A DNA stretch of 64,000 nucleotides from Mucilaginibacter flavus (GCF_030409315.1 NZ_JAUFPS010000032.1:62728-126727); one strand, 5' to 3'. Positions 1 through 8,319 are shown, counted from the first letter of the stretch. Notes: a model not told the origin generated them from the sequence alone. Translations and numbers: made by a program.

Positions 1-1626
1 CACCGCCTCTATCGCCATAATATGATCCTCAAACTCATCATTAGCTATGAATGACTTATTTTTAATCCGGTTTTTGTAGGAGTAAATGGTGTTTACCGAG
101 TAGCCTAAAAGTTTGGCAATCCTGTCGTTATCATGTATGCCCATGCGGATGAGGGCGAAGATCCGGTGTTCGGTACTTAATAGCTGTCCATCAGCTATGG
201 CTATCTTTTCGTCGTTATGGAACAGGGCTTCAAACTTTTCAATAAAATCGGGGAACAGGGAAAGGAAAACCTTATCGAAAGTATGGAACAACTGGTGGCG
301 TTCGTTTTCAAGATTGAGGTTTTTGATGGCGGCCTGGGCATCTTCGTACCGCTTGCTGCTCAGTTTTTTATCTAAAGATTTCTGGAAGCTTTCTAATTTA
401 TCAATGTAAATGGAATTGATATTGAAGTAATAGCCTATGTATTCGTTTTTGATTTTGTTGGCGGTACTCAGGTTGCGGTTAAGCGCCTCTAAAGCAATGT
501 TACTTTCCTGTAAGGATACGTTGGCTTCCTTGATCAAATTATCGGCAATGCGCAATTTTTTAAGCTGACGGAAGATGATCACCGCGAATGCCACTACAAA
601 CAACACCAATACAGTGATGATAGAGGAGTATATAAATAACGACCGCCGTTGCTGCTCCACCGTACTGATGCGCTGGGCCTCAATAATGGGCAAAATACTG
701 CTGATGGTTACCTGCCGGTGGCGCGCGCCATAAAAGGTGGCATCGTCCATGGCTTGTTTAATGTAGATGAAGGCATTGTTGAGGTCGCCTTTTTTATACA
801 GGAAATCGGCCAGTTTGTAAATGGCTACGGTTTCTTTGGTGGCCGATTGCAGATCGGCAATGGCCGCCTGTATGAGTAGTTCTATTGATTTATCCTGCAG
901 GTCTTTACGCTCATAAAGGTAGCTGAGCGAGCAGGCACTTACCGCAAACTGGTTGGGGCTAAGGTTTTTAATTTGCAGCAACGAAGTGTAGTTTTTAACC
1001 CCATCCTCAAAATTGCCGTTCCGGAGGTATTTTAAACCGTTTAGGGCAAAATAATTGTAAGTACCCGGTGTGGCCAGGGATAAGGCCGAATCGATACATT
1101 GAACGCCTTTGGGATTATAAATGGCCGAATAATCAACATTACGGTCAAAATCCGAAAGGTCGAAATAGCTTCGGGCTTTCAGAAAATAATATTCTACTTT
1201 ATCATTGGTGGAGAGTAGTTGCAGGTCGATGCTGTTCAAAGTTTCCAACGTTTCTTTGAACATGCCCGATGATATCAGCGTAAACCCCAGTTCCATTTTG
1301 GCAAATGCCATACGGGCAGGGTCATGCAGTTGAGCGGCGGTTTGCTGCAGAATTTTCGCGTAATTATAAGCCGAATCGTAGCTGAAGTTTTTGTACTCGT
1401 TATATAGCTGCTGATACAGATCGTACTTTTTGTTGATGTTACCTGCCTGGGCAACCTGTTTCTTTACAGCCTCAATGCGCGATAGTTTTTGCTGTACATA
1501 ATTGTCCTTATCGGCTAAAACAGTATTAAGCTTATTCATCATCGAATCCGTAACCGGATTTTGGGCATAACCCCGGGCGGTAATCAGCAGGAATAAAAAA
1601 AATACAAGAAATAACCTTGGCCTCAT
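1..1626 (-). CDS. DUF6377-type TPR/membrane regulator (3' truncated by window edge)
   Basis: The reverse strand is open from the ATG at 1624-1626 to the window edge (542 codons, no stop), so the C-terminal end is missing. It starts with a signal peptide (MRPRLFLVFFLFLLITARGYAQ, cleavage expected after the Ala-Gln region). A long helical TPR-like region follows, then one membrane segment (about residues 330-350), a coiled coil, and a C-terminal part with NINSIYIDKLE and HRIFALIRMGIHDNDRIA motifs plus a LuxR-like helix-turn-helix (LGYSVNTIYSYKNRIKN). This order matches the Bacteroidota DUF6377 family of membrane-bound regulators, often found near glycan-uptake loci. A TATCTTTA -7 box lies at 1656-1663. 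Family is fairly sure; the signal sensed is unknown. Confidence 0.8.
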   Translation of the reverse strand, partial: MRPRLFLVFFLFLLITARGYAQNPVTDSMMNKLNTVLADKDNYVQQKLSRIEAVKKQVAQAGNINKKYDLYQQLYNEYKNFSYDSAYNYAKILQQTAAQLHDPARMAFAKMELGFTLISSGMFKETLETLNSIDLQLLSTNDKVEYYFLKARSYFDLSDFDRNVDYSAIYNPKGVQCIDSALSLATPGTYNYFALNGLKYLRNGNFEDGVKNYTSLLQIKNLSPNQFAVSACSLSYLYERKDLQDKSIELLIQAAIADLQSATKETVAIYKLADFLYKKGDLNNAFIYIKQAMDDATFYGARHRQVTISSILPIIEAQRISTVEQQRRSLFIYSSIITVLVLFVVAFAVIIFRQLKKLRIADNLIKEANVSLQESNIALEALNRNLSTANKIKNEYIGYYFNINSIYIDKLESFQKSLDKKLSSKRYEDAQAAIKNLNLENERHQLFHTFDKVFLSLFPDFIEKFEALFHNDEKIAIADGQLLSTEHRIFALIRMGIHDNDRIAKLLGYSVNTIYSYKNRIKNKSFIANDEFEDHIMAIEAV

Positions 1627-1775
1627 TTAAGCATCTATGATAATTGGATCACCCCTAAAGATAGACAAACATATTAAATTATGCAGTAGGTAAGTGGTGT
1701 AGCGCGCTAAGGATTTTTGTATTATTTACGTTAGGTAAAATTAAACCATAGAGTTGTTTAATTTTGTTTTTCACG

Positions 1776-1883
1776 TAGAGACGCAATATTTTGCGTCTGC
1801 CGCTGTAAAAAGCCGTTTTATTGGGGAGTAATCTCAGAAACGTTGGATTTGAACGCGGAGACGCAAAATATTGCGTCTCTACA
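1776..1883. repeat. Paired palindromic repeat, two inverted copies
   Basis: Two copies of a hairpin unit with arms AGACGCAA and TTGCGTCT lie at about 1778-1797 and 1858-1878. The spacer is TATT in the first copy and AATA in the second, so the copies are reverse complements. Flanking GTAG and CTAC extend the symmetry, and the whole 108-bp block can fold back on itself. It fills the gap between the divergent DUF6377 and AraC genes. It looks like a REP-doublet or miniature mobile element. Confidence 0.75.
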
Positions 1884-1888
1884 TAAAA

Positions 1889-2752
1889 ATGGAAACACCC
1901 ATGAAAGATATCCCCGTACATCAACTAAAAGAACGTGCCACATCGGGCCTGGTGATCCACCGTTTTTTGGAGGGGGATATGCCCAAGCCCGATGAACCCA
2001 TGGGCGCGCACCGCGATGATCATTACCTGTTTTTTTTGTTGGAAGGCGGTTCGGCCTCCATGATGAATGATTTCCAGGAGGTGAGTTTTGAAGGTTCGCA
2101 ACTTTACTATATACTGCCCGGGCAGGTGCATCATCGTATCAAAAATTTTCATGCTTTTGGCTGGTTTATAGCTGTTGATACCATGCTGCTCTCGCCAGAT
2201 TATCGCAATATTTTTGAAAATCAGCTCATTATGCAGCAGCCTTACCGGCTTACCGATGTACAATTTAATCAATGTAAAAGTTTACTGAACTTGCTGTACG
2301 AGAAATATTGCGAAGACGAAAGCAGGACATTTTATTTGCCGGTGGTTCATTCGTTGCTAAAATCATTTATAGGGATGGCCGCCTGTTGCTTTAGTCATAC
2401 CGGTAATCCGCGTTTAATGACCTCGCGCCCGGCGCAATTGGCACAGCAATTTAAAAAGCTATTGGTTGAGCACGTGCGCGGGGTAAAAAGCCCGTCGGCC
2501 TATGCAAATATGCTCAATGTATCTGAAACTTACCTTAATGAAGCCGTGAAGAAAATAACTGGTATGTCTGTCAGTTACTGGATTCAGCAGGAATTACTCC
2601 TGGAGGCTAAAAGATTGTTGTACTACAGCCAGATGAACGTTAAGGAAATTGCCCACGCGCTGGGGTATGAAGATCATGCCTATTTTTCGCGCCTGTTTAA
2701 AAAAACGGAGGGGAGTACCCCGCTTTCATTTCGGAATGGTTACCGTAAATAG
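1889..2752 (+). CDS. AraC family transcriptional regulator
   Basis: A 288-residue protein with an N-terminal cupin-like sensing domain (HRDDHYLFFLLEGG, then YYILPGQVHHR) and a C-terminal AraC double helix-turn-helix. The second helix-turn-helix shows the family signature VKEIAHALGYEDHAYFSRLF with TPLSFR at the end. The reading frame is also open from a TTG at 1871, but that start lies inside the palindromic repeat. ATG 1889 (or 1901) is preferred. The reductase gene 77 bp downstream on the same strand is the likely target. A direct repeat suited to AraC binding lies between them. The effector is unknown. Confidence 0.88.
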   Translation: METPMKDIPVHQLKERATSGLVIHRFLEGDMPKPDEPMGAHRDDHYLFFLLEGGSASMMNDFQEVSFEGSQLYYILPGQVHHRIKNFHAFGWFIAVDTMLLSPDYRNIFENQLIMQQPYRLTDVQFNQCKSLLNLLYEKYCEDESRTFYLPVVHSLLKSFIGMAACCFSHTGNPRLMTSRPAQLAQQFKKLLVEHVRGVKSPSAYANMLNVSETYLNEAVKKITGMSVSYWIQQELLLEAKRLLYYSQMNVKEIAHALGYEDHAYFSRLFKKTEGSTPLSFRNGYRK

Positions 2753-2769
2753 TCCAATCATTACCGTAA
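2740..2769 (+). promoter_or_regulatory. Candidate AraC operator: 21-bp spaced direct repeat
   Basis: TTACCGTAA occurs at 2740-2748 and again at 2761-2769, exactly 21 bp (two helical turns) apart. This is the geometry used by AraC-type regulators. The first copy overlaps the last codons and stop of the araC-like gene. The reductase start is 61 bp after the second copy. The sequence is seen; the function is inferred. Confidence 0.5.
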
Positions 2770-2782
2770 CTATGCTATTGTA

Positions 2783-2803
2783 AAAGGTGCGTTTAGCACC
2801 TTT
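2783..2803 (+). terminator. Hairpin after the AraC gene
   Basis: AAAGGTGC (2783-2790) pairs perfectly with GCACCTTT (2796-2803) around a 5-nt loop. It is followed by a short T/C-rich stretch. It is probably a terminator for the AraC gene, or an attenuator ahead of the reductase. Confidence 0.55.
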
Positions 2804-2807
2804 CTTT

Positions 2808-2826
2808 GTGTTAACAACATTAACAC
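2808..2826. promoter_or_regulatory. Perfect palindrome just upstream of the reductase start
   Basis: GTGTTAA (2808-2814) and TTAACAC (2820-2826) form a perfect 7-bp inverted repeat with a 5-nt spacer. It ends 3 nt before the ATG at 2830. It could be a dimeric repressor site or a leader hairpin that hides the start. Confidence 0.45.
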
Positions 2827-2829
2827 ACC

Positions 2830-3540
2830 ATGGAAACATCCACTATACATAAAATTAAAAGAACGGTTGATAAGCTGTTTGATTACAAGCTGCAAAGCGG
2901 CCTGGTGCTTGAGGTGAGGTGCTGGGAACCCTGTACTTTAATTGAGGTAGATTTGCACCTGCCCCAGCTTGATATGAGCCAATGGCAGGAAATTCCTTAT
3001 ATTAAATTTAAGGTTGATGGCCTTACCTTTCGCGATTACACCCCATCGGGTTGGGATGCCGAAACCAGCACCTGTACCATTTTTGTTGATGCCGCGCATA
3101 ATGGTCCCGGCAGTACCTGGGCACGAATGCTGCAAAAAGGCGATACCGTAAGCTATTTAAAAACAGGTACCACTAATCAAAAGCCTACGCCAACATCGGC
3201 CATTGTAGCTTTGGGCGATGAAAGCAGCATGGGGCACTTTTTGGCCCTGCAAAAAATGGTACTGCCGCATACCCGTTTTTCTGGCAGTATTGTAATTGGT
3301 AACGATCATCACCGCCAACTATTTAACGAATATTTTTGGACCCCGTTGGAGCCCGTTGCCCGCAAAGATGTTTACGGGCATCAAAGTTTAATGGAGTGGG
3401 TAATCGGTCAGCGGTATACTTTAGAGAATACCGTGTTTTACCTGGCGGGTAATAACACCATGGTAGCGCAATTGCGTAAACTATTACGCGGGCAAGGCTA
3501 TCCATCAGGGCAGATCAAAGTACAAGGCTTTTGGGATTAA
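2830..3540 (+). CDS. Siderophore-interacting protein (FAD-binding ferric reductase)
   Basis: A 236-residue cytoplasmic flavoprotein of the SIP family, which reduces ferric siderophores with NAD(P)H to release iron. The FAD site is visible as FRDYTP (about residues 67-72). The family motif HNGPGSTWA follows (about 90-98), a variant of the usual HGxGPGSxWA. A C-terminal NAD(P)-binding half contains ALGDESSMG and FYLAGNNTMV. Length fits the family. It lies after an AraC regulator, a common pairing for siderophore-responsive reductases, and has two candidate operators upstream. Iron substrate is inferred from family only. Confidence 0.85.
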   Translation: METSTIHKIKRTVDKLFDYKLQSGLVLEVRCWEPCTLIEVDLHLPQLDMSQWQEIPYIKFKVDGLTFRDYTPSGWDAETSTCTIFVDAAHNGPGSTWARMLQKGDTVSYLKTGTTNQKPTPTSAIVALGDESSMGHFLALQKMVLPHTRFSGSIVIGNDHHRQLFNEYFWTPLEPVARKDVYGHQSLMEWVIGQRYTLENTVFYLAGNNTMVAQLRKLLRGQGYPSGQIKVQGFWD

Positions 3541-3592
3541 GATTGCCCGATAGTCGGTTAACAATAACTTAACCTGCCATAGCGGCAAATAT

Positions 3593-3612
3593 TTGTTAAA
3601 TTTGATTAACAA
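3593..3612. promoter_or_regulatory. Promoter with overlapping palindrome before the PNPOx-like gene
   Basis: A -7 box TAAATTTG lies at 3597-3604, placing the transcription start about 20 nt before the ATG at 3628. An inverted repeat TTGTTAA (3593-3599) / TTAACAA (3606-3612) straddles this box, as expected for a repressor site. The half-site resembles the one before the reductase gene. Confidence 0.5.
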
Positions 3613-3627
3613 GAAAATTTAACCGCT

Positions 3628-4173
3628 ATGGCAAAGTTTTTTGATGATATTCAGCCGCAGCACCAGGTGTTTATTGAAAAGCAGAAAATGTTTTTTGTAG
3701 CATCGGCCCCGCTTGCTGCAAACGGCCATGTAAACCTATCGCCCAAGGGGATAGATAGTTTTAAAGTTTTAAGCCCTACAAAAGTTGCCTATATGGACCT
3801 TACCGGCAGCGGTAATGAAACCTCGGCCCATATTTTAGAAAACGGACGCATCACCATTATGTTTTGTGCCTTTGAAGGGCCTCCTAATATTATGCGTTTG
3901 TTCGGTAAAGGTTACACAGTATTGCCGGGCGATGAAGAATGGGAGCAACTTGCCCCGCATTTTCAAATCCTGCTGGCAACAAGGCAAATTATTGTAGCCG
4001 ATATTTACCAGGTACAAACCGCATGCGGTTTCAGCGTACCTTACTACACTTATGAGGGAGAGCGCGATCAGGCTTATAAATGGGCAGCCAATAAAGGGCC
4101 CGACGGTTTAGAAGCCTATAAACAGGAAAAGAACCTGCAAAGCCTTGATGGCTTGCCAACAGCGCTTGCTTAG
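3628..4173 (+). CDS. Pyridoxamine 5'-phosphate oxidase family (FMN-binding) protein
   Basis: A 181-residue protein with the split-barrel flavin fold typical of PNPOx-like proteins: FFVASAPLAANGHVNLSPKG near the N-terminus, then NGRITIMFCAFEGPPNIMRLFGKG at about 72-95. This subgroup is close to general flavin-nucleotide-binding proteins, not the biosynthetic PdxH. It is convergent with a PLP-dependent MocR regulator (46 bp between stops), so a vitamin B6 link is possible but unproven. Its promoter carries a palindrome over the -7 box. Confidence 0.82.
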   Translation: MAKFFDDIQPQHQVFIEKQKMFFVASAPLAANGHVNLSPKGIDSFKVLSPTKVAYMDLTGSGNETSAHILENGRITIMFCAFEGPPNIMRLFGKGYTVLPGDEEWEQLAPHFQILLATRQIIVADIYQVQTACGFSVPYYTYEGERDQAYKWAANKGPDGLEAYKQEKNLQSLDGLPTALA

Positions 4174-4219
4174 TGCTGTTTAGCCTCTGTATAAAAAAGA
4201 TTTAAGCTGCTCTTTAACA

Positions 4220-5701
4220 TTAAGAAAGCTTTTTAAATACCGCGCCCAAAATATCCACCGCTTCCCGTATTTCTTTGTTATTAAGTGATGCAAAACCCAA
4301 CCGTACGTATTGATGAGCGGGATTGTTATCATAAAAATAATCTCGCCCATCATTAAGGGTTAGTCCCATAACTGCGGCTTTTTCAGAAACTTCTTGCGGA
4401 CTAAAACCATCAGCATATTTTACCCAAACCGCAAAGCCACCATCCGGTATTTTAAAACTAAGGTATTGGCCCAGTTGCTCCCTTAATAAGGTGCAAAGCA
4501 AGTCGCGGCGCTCACGGTATAGTTTATTTGCCTTTTTCAGGTGCCGGCCAATGTCGCCGTTTTTTAAAAGGTTGGCTATGGCTTCTTCCAGCAGGTGTTC
4601 GCCCTGGCGGTCAATCATTTTACGCAGGCGGGTAGTTTGTATAATTAAATTTGCAGGGGCAACCATAAAACCAATGCGTATGCCCGGCGCAATGGTTTTG
4701 CAAAATGAGCCAACGTAAATTACACAGCCATCGTAATCGGCGCTGGCCAGCGGCAATATGGGGCTGCTGGCGTAATGAAAATCATAATCATAATCGTCCT
4801 CAATAATAGCAAACTTGTATTTGCGCGCTAATTCAAGCAACCGCATCCGCCGTTCGGCGCTTAATGTTACGGTAGTGGGCCGGTGGTGATGGGGAATCAC
4901 ATACACCAGTTTTACCTTTTTTTGCCGGCATATGGCCTCTACGGCATCCAGGCTAATGCCATGTTCGTCAACAGGTACCAATTGCATTTTGGCCCCGGTA
5001 TGCTCAAAGGTTTCGTTGGCACCCGGGTAGCCGGGATCGGCAGCTATCACAACATCATTTTTACCCAGTAAAATCTGGGCACAAAGGTAAATAGCCATTT
5101 GCGAACCTTTGGTTATTAAAATATCATCGGCGTTTACCTGTAACCCGCGGGTTTCGCCCAGGAAACGGGCCAGTTGGGTACGCAAATTTACCGACCCTTG
5201 CTCCGGGCCGTAAGTAAGGTATTTTTGCGTAAAGTGATAGTTTGCAAACCGGCGGTATTCGCGCAGCATCAATTCAACAGGGGCAATCCGTATATCAGGG
5301 AAACCATCGTCAAATACCAATGTGCGTGGATTATCGGTAGCGAAAAGTTCGGGGTAGGGAACTTTCTGTGGCACCTCAAAAAAGGTTTTATTGGGATAGG
5401 CGTTTTTGTTTGGCGTTGTGCCGATGGCCCTTGGCGATACATCGGGTAGGTTTTTGGCTACAAAAATACCTTTACGCGCATAAACATCAACCCAGCTTTG
5501 CGCATACAACTCATCATAAGCGGCCACTACAGTTTTACGATGAATTTTTAACAATGCTGCCAACACCCTGCTGCCGGGCAGGGCAGTACCAGGTTTTAAA
5601 GTACCTTGCCTGATTAAACCAATTATACCATTGCAAATTTGGAGGTACACCGGTACCTGCGCCGTTTTATCTATCTGTATCAAGCCGCTTGTAAATAACA
5701 T
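4220..5701 (-). CDS. MocR/PdxR-type GntR regulator with aminotransferase domain
   Basis: A 493-residue fusion of an N-terminal GntR winged helix-turn-helix (VYLQICNGIIGLIRQGTLKPG, then LPGSRVLAALLKIHRKTV) and a fold-type I aminotransferase domain. The PLP-binding lysine is visible in VGSFCKTIAPGIRIGF, and the upstream Asp in IIEDDYDYDF. Such proteins sense PLP or amino acids and regulate nearby genes. It is divergent from the DoxX-EamA pair, its likely target. A -7 box TATCTTTA at 5735-5742 and direct repeats of CTGGACTAT in the leader suggest autoregulation. Confidence 0.9.
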   Translation of the reverse strand: MLFTSGLIQIDKTAQVPVYLQICNGIIGLIRQGTLKPGTALPGSRVLAALLKIHRKTVVAAYDELYAQSWVDVYARKGIFVAKNLPDVSPRAIGTTPNKNAYPNKTFFEVPQKVPYPELFATDNPRTLVFDDGFPDIRIAPVELMLREYRRFANYHFTQKYLTYGPEQGSVNLRTQLARFLGETRGLQVNADDILITKGSQMAIYLCAQILLGKNDVVIAADPGYPGANETFEHTGAKMQLVPVDEHGISLDAVEAICRQKKVKLVYVIPHHHRPTTVTLSAERRMRLLELARKYKFAIIEDDYDYDFHYASSPILPLASADYDGCVIYVGSFCKTIAPGIRIGFMVAPANLIIQTTRLRKMIDRQGEHLLEEAIANLLKNGDIGRHLKKANKLYRERRDLLCTLLREQLGQYLSFKIPDGGFAVWVKYADGFSPQEVSEKAAVMGLTLNDGRDYFYDNNPAHQYVRLGFASLNNKEIREAVDILGAVFKKLS

Positions 5702-5703
5702 AT

Positions 5704-5742
5704 CTGGACTATCTTGTTTGTGTTTGCTGGACTATAAAGATA
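5704..5742 (-). promoter_or_regulatory. MocR promoter and candidate operator (direct repeats)
   Basis: CTGGACTAT occurs at 5704-5712 and 5727-5735 in direct orientation, 23 bp apart. The distal copy abuts the reverse-strand -7 box TATCTTTA (5735-5742), so it covers the transcription start. MocR proteins such as GabR and PdxR bind direct repeats. This gap also drives the divergent DoxX gene. Confidence 0.5.
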
Positions 5743-5784
5743 GGCCAATGCCTGCGTATTTTTATAGCAGTAAATAAAATAGAT

Positions 5785-6231
5785 ATGCAACTTGTTAAAA
5801 ATTATCCGTTCCCGTCAATCGCCTTAAGGCTTGCATTAGCAACCAGTTACCTGTGGGAAGTGGCAGATAGACTTGGCTTTTTTGGTGCCCATGGCCAGCC
5901 CCATGTAGGCTGGGGCGATTGGCAGCATTTTTTAGATTACGCCCGCCAGGTAATGGCGTTTTTGCCGGGCGGGGTTATACCAACCCTTGCTGTATTGGCT
6001 ACCATTGGCGAGGCAGCTATCGGGCTGTTATTACTTGCCGGTTTATTTACCCGTATCGCTGCATCATTAAGCTGTTTGCTAAGTTTGGCGTTCGCGCTGT
6101 CGATGGCTATCGCGTTCGGCTTTGAATCGCCTGTTGGATATTCGGTTTTTACAGTGAGCGCGGCAAGCCTGCTGCTGGCTACCTTGCCCGAATATAAATG
6201 GAGTATCGATTCTTTAATCAGTAAAAATTAA
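5785..6231 (+). CDS. DoxX family membrane protein
   Basis: A 148-residue integral membrane protein with four hydrophobic segments and the DoxX-like pattern of short loops (ALRLALATSYLWEVADRLGFFG at the start; GEAAIGLLLLAGLFTRIAA mid-protein). DoxX proteins are quinone-linked or redox-associated membrane proteins of mostly unknown role. It begins 83 bp from the divergent MocR gene and ends 7 bp before the EamA transporter, so the two are surely co-transcribed. Probably regulated by the neighbouring MocR protein. Confidence 0.8.
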   Translation: MQLVKNYPFPSIALRLALATSYLWEVADRLGFFGAHGQPHVGWGDWQHFLDYARQVMAFLPGGVIPTLAVLATIGEAAIGLLLLAGLFTRIAASLSCLLSLAFALSMAIAFGFESPVGYSVFTVSAASLLLATLPEYKWSIDSLISKN

Positions 6232-6238
6232 AAGTATC

Positions 6239-7237
6239 ATGACTACTATCAATCAAAAAAAAGCGCCCACCTTATGGGTAATCGTAGCTTTTGCAACTGT
6301 ATATATTGTTTGGGGCTCTACCTATTTCTTTATCCAAATGGCTGTTCATGGCTTTCCGGCTATGCTGATGGGGGCTTTGCGTTACACTATGGCCGGGTTA
6401 TTAATGCTGGGTTGGTGCGCCATTAAAGGCGATAGGATATGGGTTACCAAAGATGTGATCAAATCGGGTATCAGCGGCCTTATTATGTTGTTTGTGGCCA
6501 CGGGCATCGTATTTTGGGTTGAGCAAACCCTGCCCAGTGCTATGGTGGCCATTACCGTATCAACAGGCCCCATCTGGTTTGTTGCTTTAGATAAGGTGAA
6601 CTGGCGGGTGAACTTCAAAAGTAAATCTACCATTGGTGGGTTGGTAATGGGCTTTGCCGGGGTAATATTGCTGTTTGGCGAACAGGTAAACAAAGCTTTT
6701 ATCGGTAATCCTTCGGCACCTTCAGTTTCAGCGATGCTATTATTGGTTTTAGGTCCGGTGGCTTGGTCGGCTGGTTCTTTATATTCAAAAAAGCATGCAA
6801 CCACGGGACCCGCCCGGTTAAACAGCGCCTGGCAAATGATTATTGCAGGCATCGCTTTTATACCGGCGGGAATTGCACACCATGAGTTTAGCGGCTTTAG
6901 CTTAATGAATGTACCCGCCCATGCCTGGTGGGCTATTGTTTATCTTATCCTGTTTGGCTCTATAGCTGCTTTTAGTGCATATGTATGGCTATTGCAGGTA
7001 AAGCCGGCAACGCAGGTGAGCACGCACTCGTACGTAAACCCGGTGATCGCTGTTCTTTTGGGCGTACTGTTTGCTGCCGAGCACATCTCTTTATTGCAGG
7101 TTATTGGCCTGGTAGTGATATTGCTTAGCGTACTGCTTATTAACCTGGCTAAATACCGTAAAACTAATACGGTTCAAAAAGTGGTGCCAGTTACCTGCAA
7201 CATAGTTAATGATAAGCAACTAATGGAAGCCTGTTGA
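6239..7237 (+). CDS. EamA/DMT family transporter
   Basis: A 332-residue protein with about ten transmembrane segments arranged as two EamA repeats. N-terminal signature: VIVAFATVYIVWGSTYFFIQ. Second repeat: FGSIAAFSAYVWLLQVKPA and STHSYVNPVIAVLLGVLFAAE. These are typical of YedA/RhaT-like drug and metabolite exporters. It starts 7 bp after the DoxX stop. With a MocR regulator nearby, export of an amino acid or PLP-related compound is a reasonable guess; the substrate cannot be read from sequence. Confidence 0.88.
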   Translation: MTTINQKKAPTLWVIVAFATVYIVWGSTYFFIQMAVHGFPAMLMGALRYTMAGLLMLGWCAIKGDRIWVTKDVIKSGISGLIMLFVATGIVFWVEQTLPSAMVAITVSTGPIWFVALDKVNWRVNFKSKSTIGGLVMGFAGVILLFGEQVNKAFIGNPSAPSVSAMLLLVLGPVAWSAGSLYSKKHATTGPARLNSAWQMIIAGIAFIPAGIAHHEFSGFSLMNVPAHAWWAIVYLILFGSIAAFSAYVWLLQVKPATQVSTHSYVNPVIAVLLGVLFAAEHISLLQVIGLVVILLSVLLINLAKYRKTNTVQKVVPVTCNIVNDKQLMEAC

Positions 7238-7276
7238 CAGTATAGATGAAAACGAGGATAGCCTGCAGACAATTAG

Positions 7277-7624
7277 CTATAGGTTATCCATCGATTTCCA
7301 AAGCGCGGGGTTATCCCTAATCAGGCTTAAATGTTCAATTACCTCTTCAACCTCTTTCATATCCAGCGAGTGGCCGCCGCCGGTATAGGAAAAAACATTA
7401 GCCGGTGTTTCAAACGCGATAAAGCCTAAATAATCCGGGTCTTTTATTTTATCAAGATGTAATGTGCTTTCCTTACTTAAAGCCTGCCTGGGGTTGCCCT
7501 TGGCCTGGTCAATAAATAAGCTGTAGGTATAACTAATAACAGGACGGCCGTTAAAATGGGCATCGGTATCTGGTATCGCCATGATATGCAGATCGTTGTT
7601 TAACGTAAAAAATATCGGTTTCAT
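7277..7624 (-). CDS. Conserved hypothetical protein
   Basis: A 115-residue soluble acidic protein with no signal peptide, no membrane segment and no motif I recognise. The sequence is well mixed, with typical codon use, and contains FIAFETPANVFSYTGGG and a C-terminal helical stretch. It is convergent with the EamA gene (39 bp gap) and divergent from the pentapeptide-like gene. It is probably a real gene, because a good ATG and full-length frame exist where nothing else competes. Function unknown. Confidence 0.6.
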   Translation of the reverse strand: MKPIFFTLNNDLHIMAIPDTDAHFNGRPVISYTYSLFIDQAKGNPRQALSKESTLHLDKIKDPDYLGFIAFETPANVFSYTGGGHSLDMKEVEEVIEHLSLIRDNPALWKSMDNL

Positions 7625-7810
7625 AAAGTAAGGTTATCAAACTTCAACACCGTAAACGTTAAATGGTTTCTTAATATTAACTTAAAACTGCTTTAATGTT
7701 TCAGCCTGATTGTTAATGCTTTGCTTGTCGCGATTGCCCCCTTTAAATGTCTGTAAAAGCCTTTTGATATCGCTATCACGATAACTAATTTAGATATAAA
7801 AATCAGCCAT

Positions 7811-8230
7811 ATGGAAACAGAAAACAATGCCGAAAAAATAAGCATCATCGAAACCACTAAAGTGATAGATGCCAAATATGCTCATTTAGATGGATCGACG
7901 TTTGTAATGCTCAAAATGAGTAAAACAACCTTTAACGATGTTGATTTAAGCAATCTTAAAATAGTAAACGCCAATTTAAGCGATCTGGAAATTGAAGGCG
8001 CGCAATTAGGCGGGGCCTACATTCATAACATAGGTATGCCACCTAAAGATCATCCTGCTTATGATGAAAAGGCAAAACAGCGTCCCTTACGTTTTGAGGA
8101 CTGTGAATTAAGCGGGAGTACCATCACCAATTGCAATTTAAGCAACGTGTCCATCAGCGATTGTAACACTACCGGCATGACTATCAACGGCATTTTAGTT
8201 GAGGATTTGCTTAAAAAATATCAGCCGTAA
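7811..8230 (+). CDS. Pentapeptide-repeat-like protein
   Basis: A 139-residue protein with repeated five-residue steps of the A(D/N)LXX type: FNDVDLSNLKIVNANLSDLE near residues 41-60, then EDCELSGSTITNCNLSNVSI near 95-115. This predicts a short right-handed beta-helix, interrupted by a loop around residues 76-92. No signal peptide. Such proteins can be DNA mimics or scaffolds, but most have no known function. The ATG follows an A/T-rich leader; the gene stands alone. Confidence 0.72.
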   Translation: METENNAEKISIIETTKVIDAKYAHLDGSTFVMLKMSKTTFNDVDLSNLKIVNANLSDLEIEGAQLGGAYIHNIGMPPKDHPAYDEKAKQRPLRFEDCELSGSTITNCNLSNVSISDCNTTGMTINGILVEDLLKKYQP

Positions 8231-8250
8231 AAATAATTGAAATAAATATG

Positions 8251-8291
8251 GTACTATGTATTGTATAGTACTGTGTTTTGTATTAGCTTTG
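8251..8291 (+). promoter_or_regulatory. Promoter with palindrome over the -33 box
   Basis: A -33 TTG (8261-8263) and -7 TAGCTTTG (8284-8291) are separated by 20 bp, a good Bacteroidota promoter. The perfect inverted repeat GTACTAT (8251-8257) / ATAGTAC (8265-8271) brackets the -33 box, so a repressor there would block transcription of the lipoprotein gene at 8320. Confidence 0.55.
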
Positions 8292-8319
8292 TGATGAACT
8301 CAAATTAAAATCACTCATC

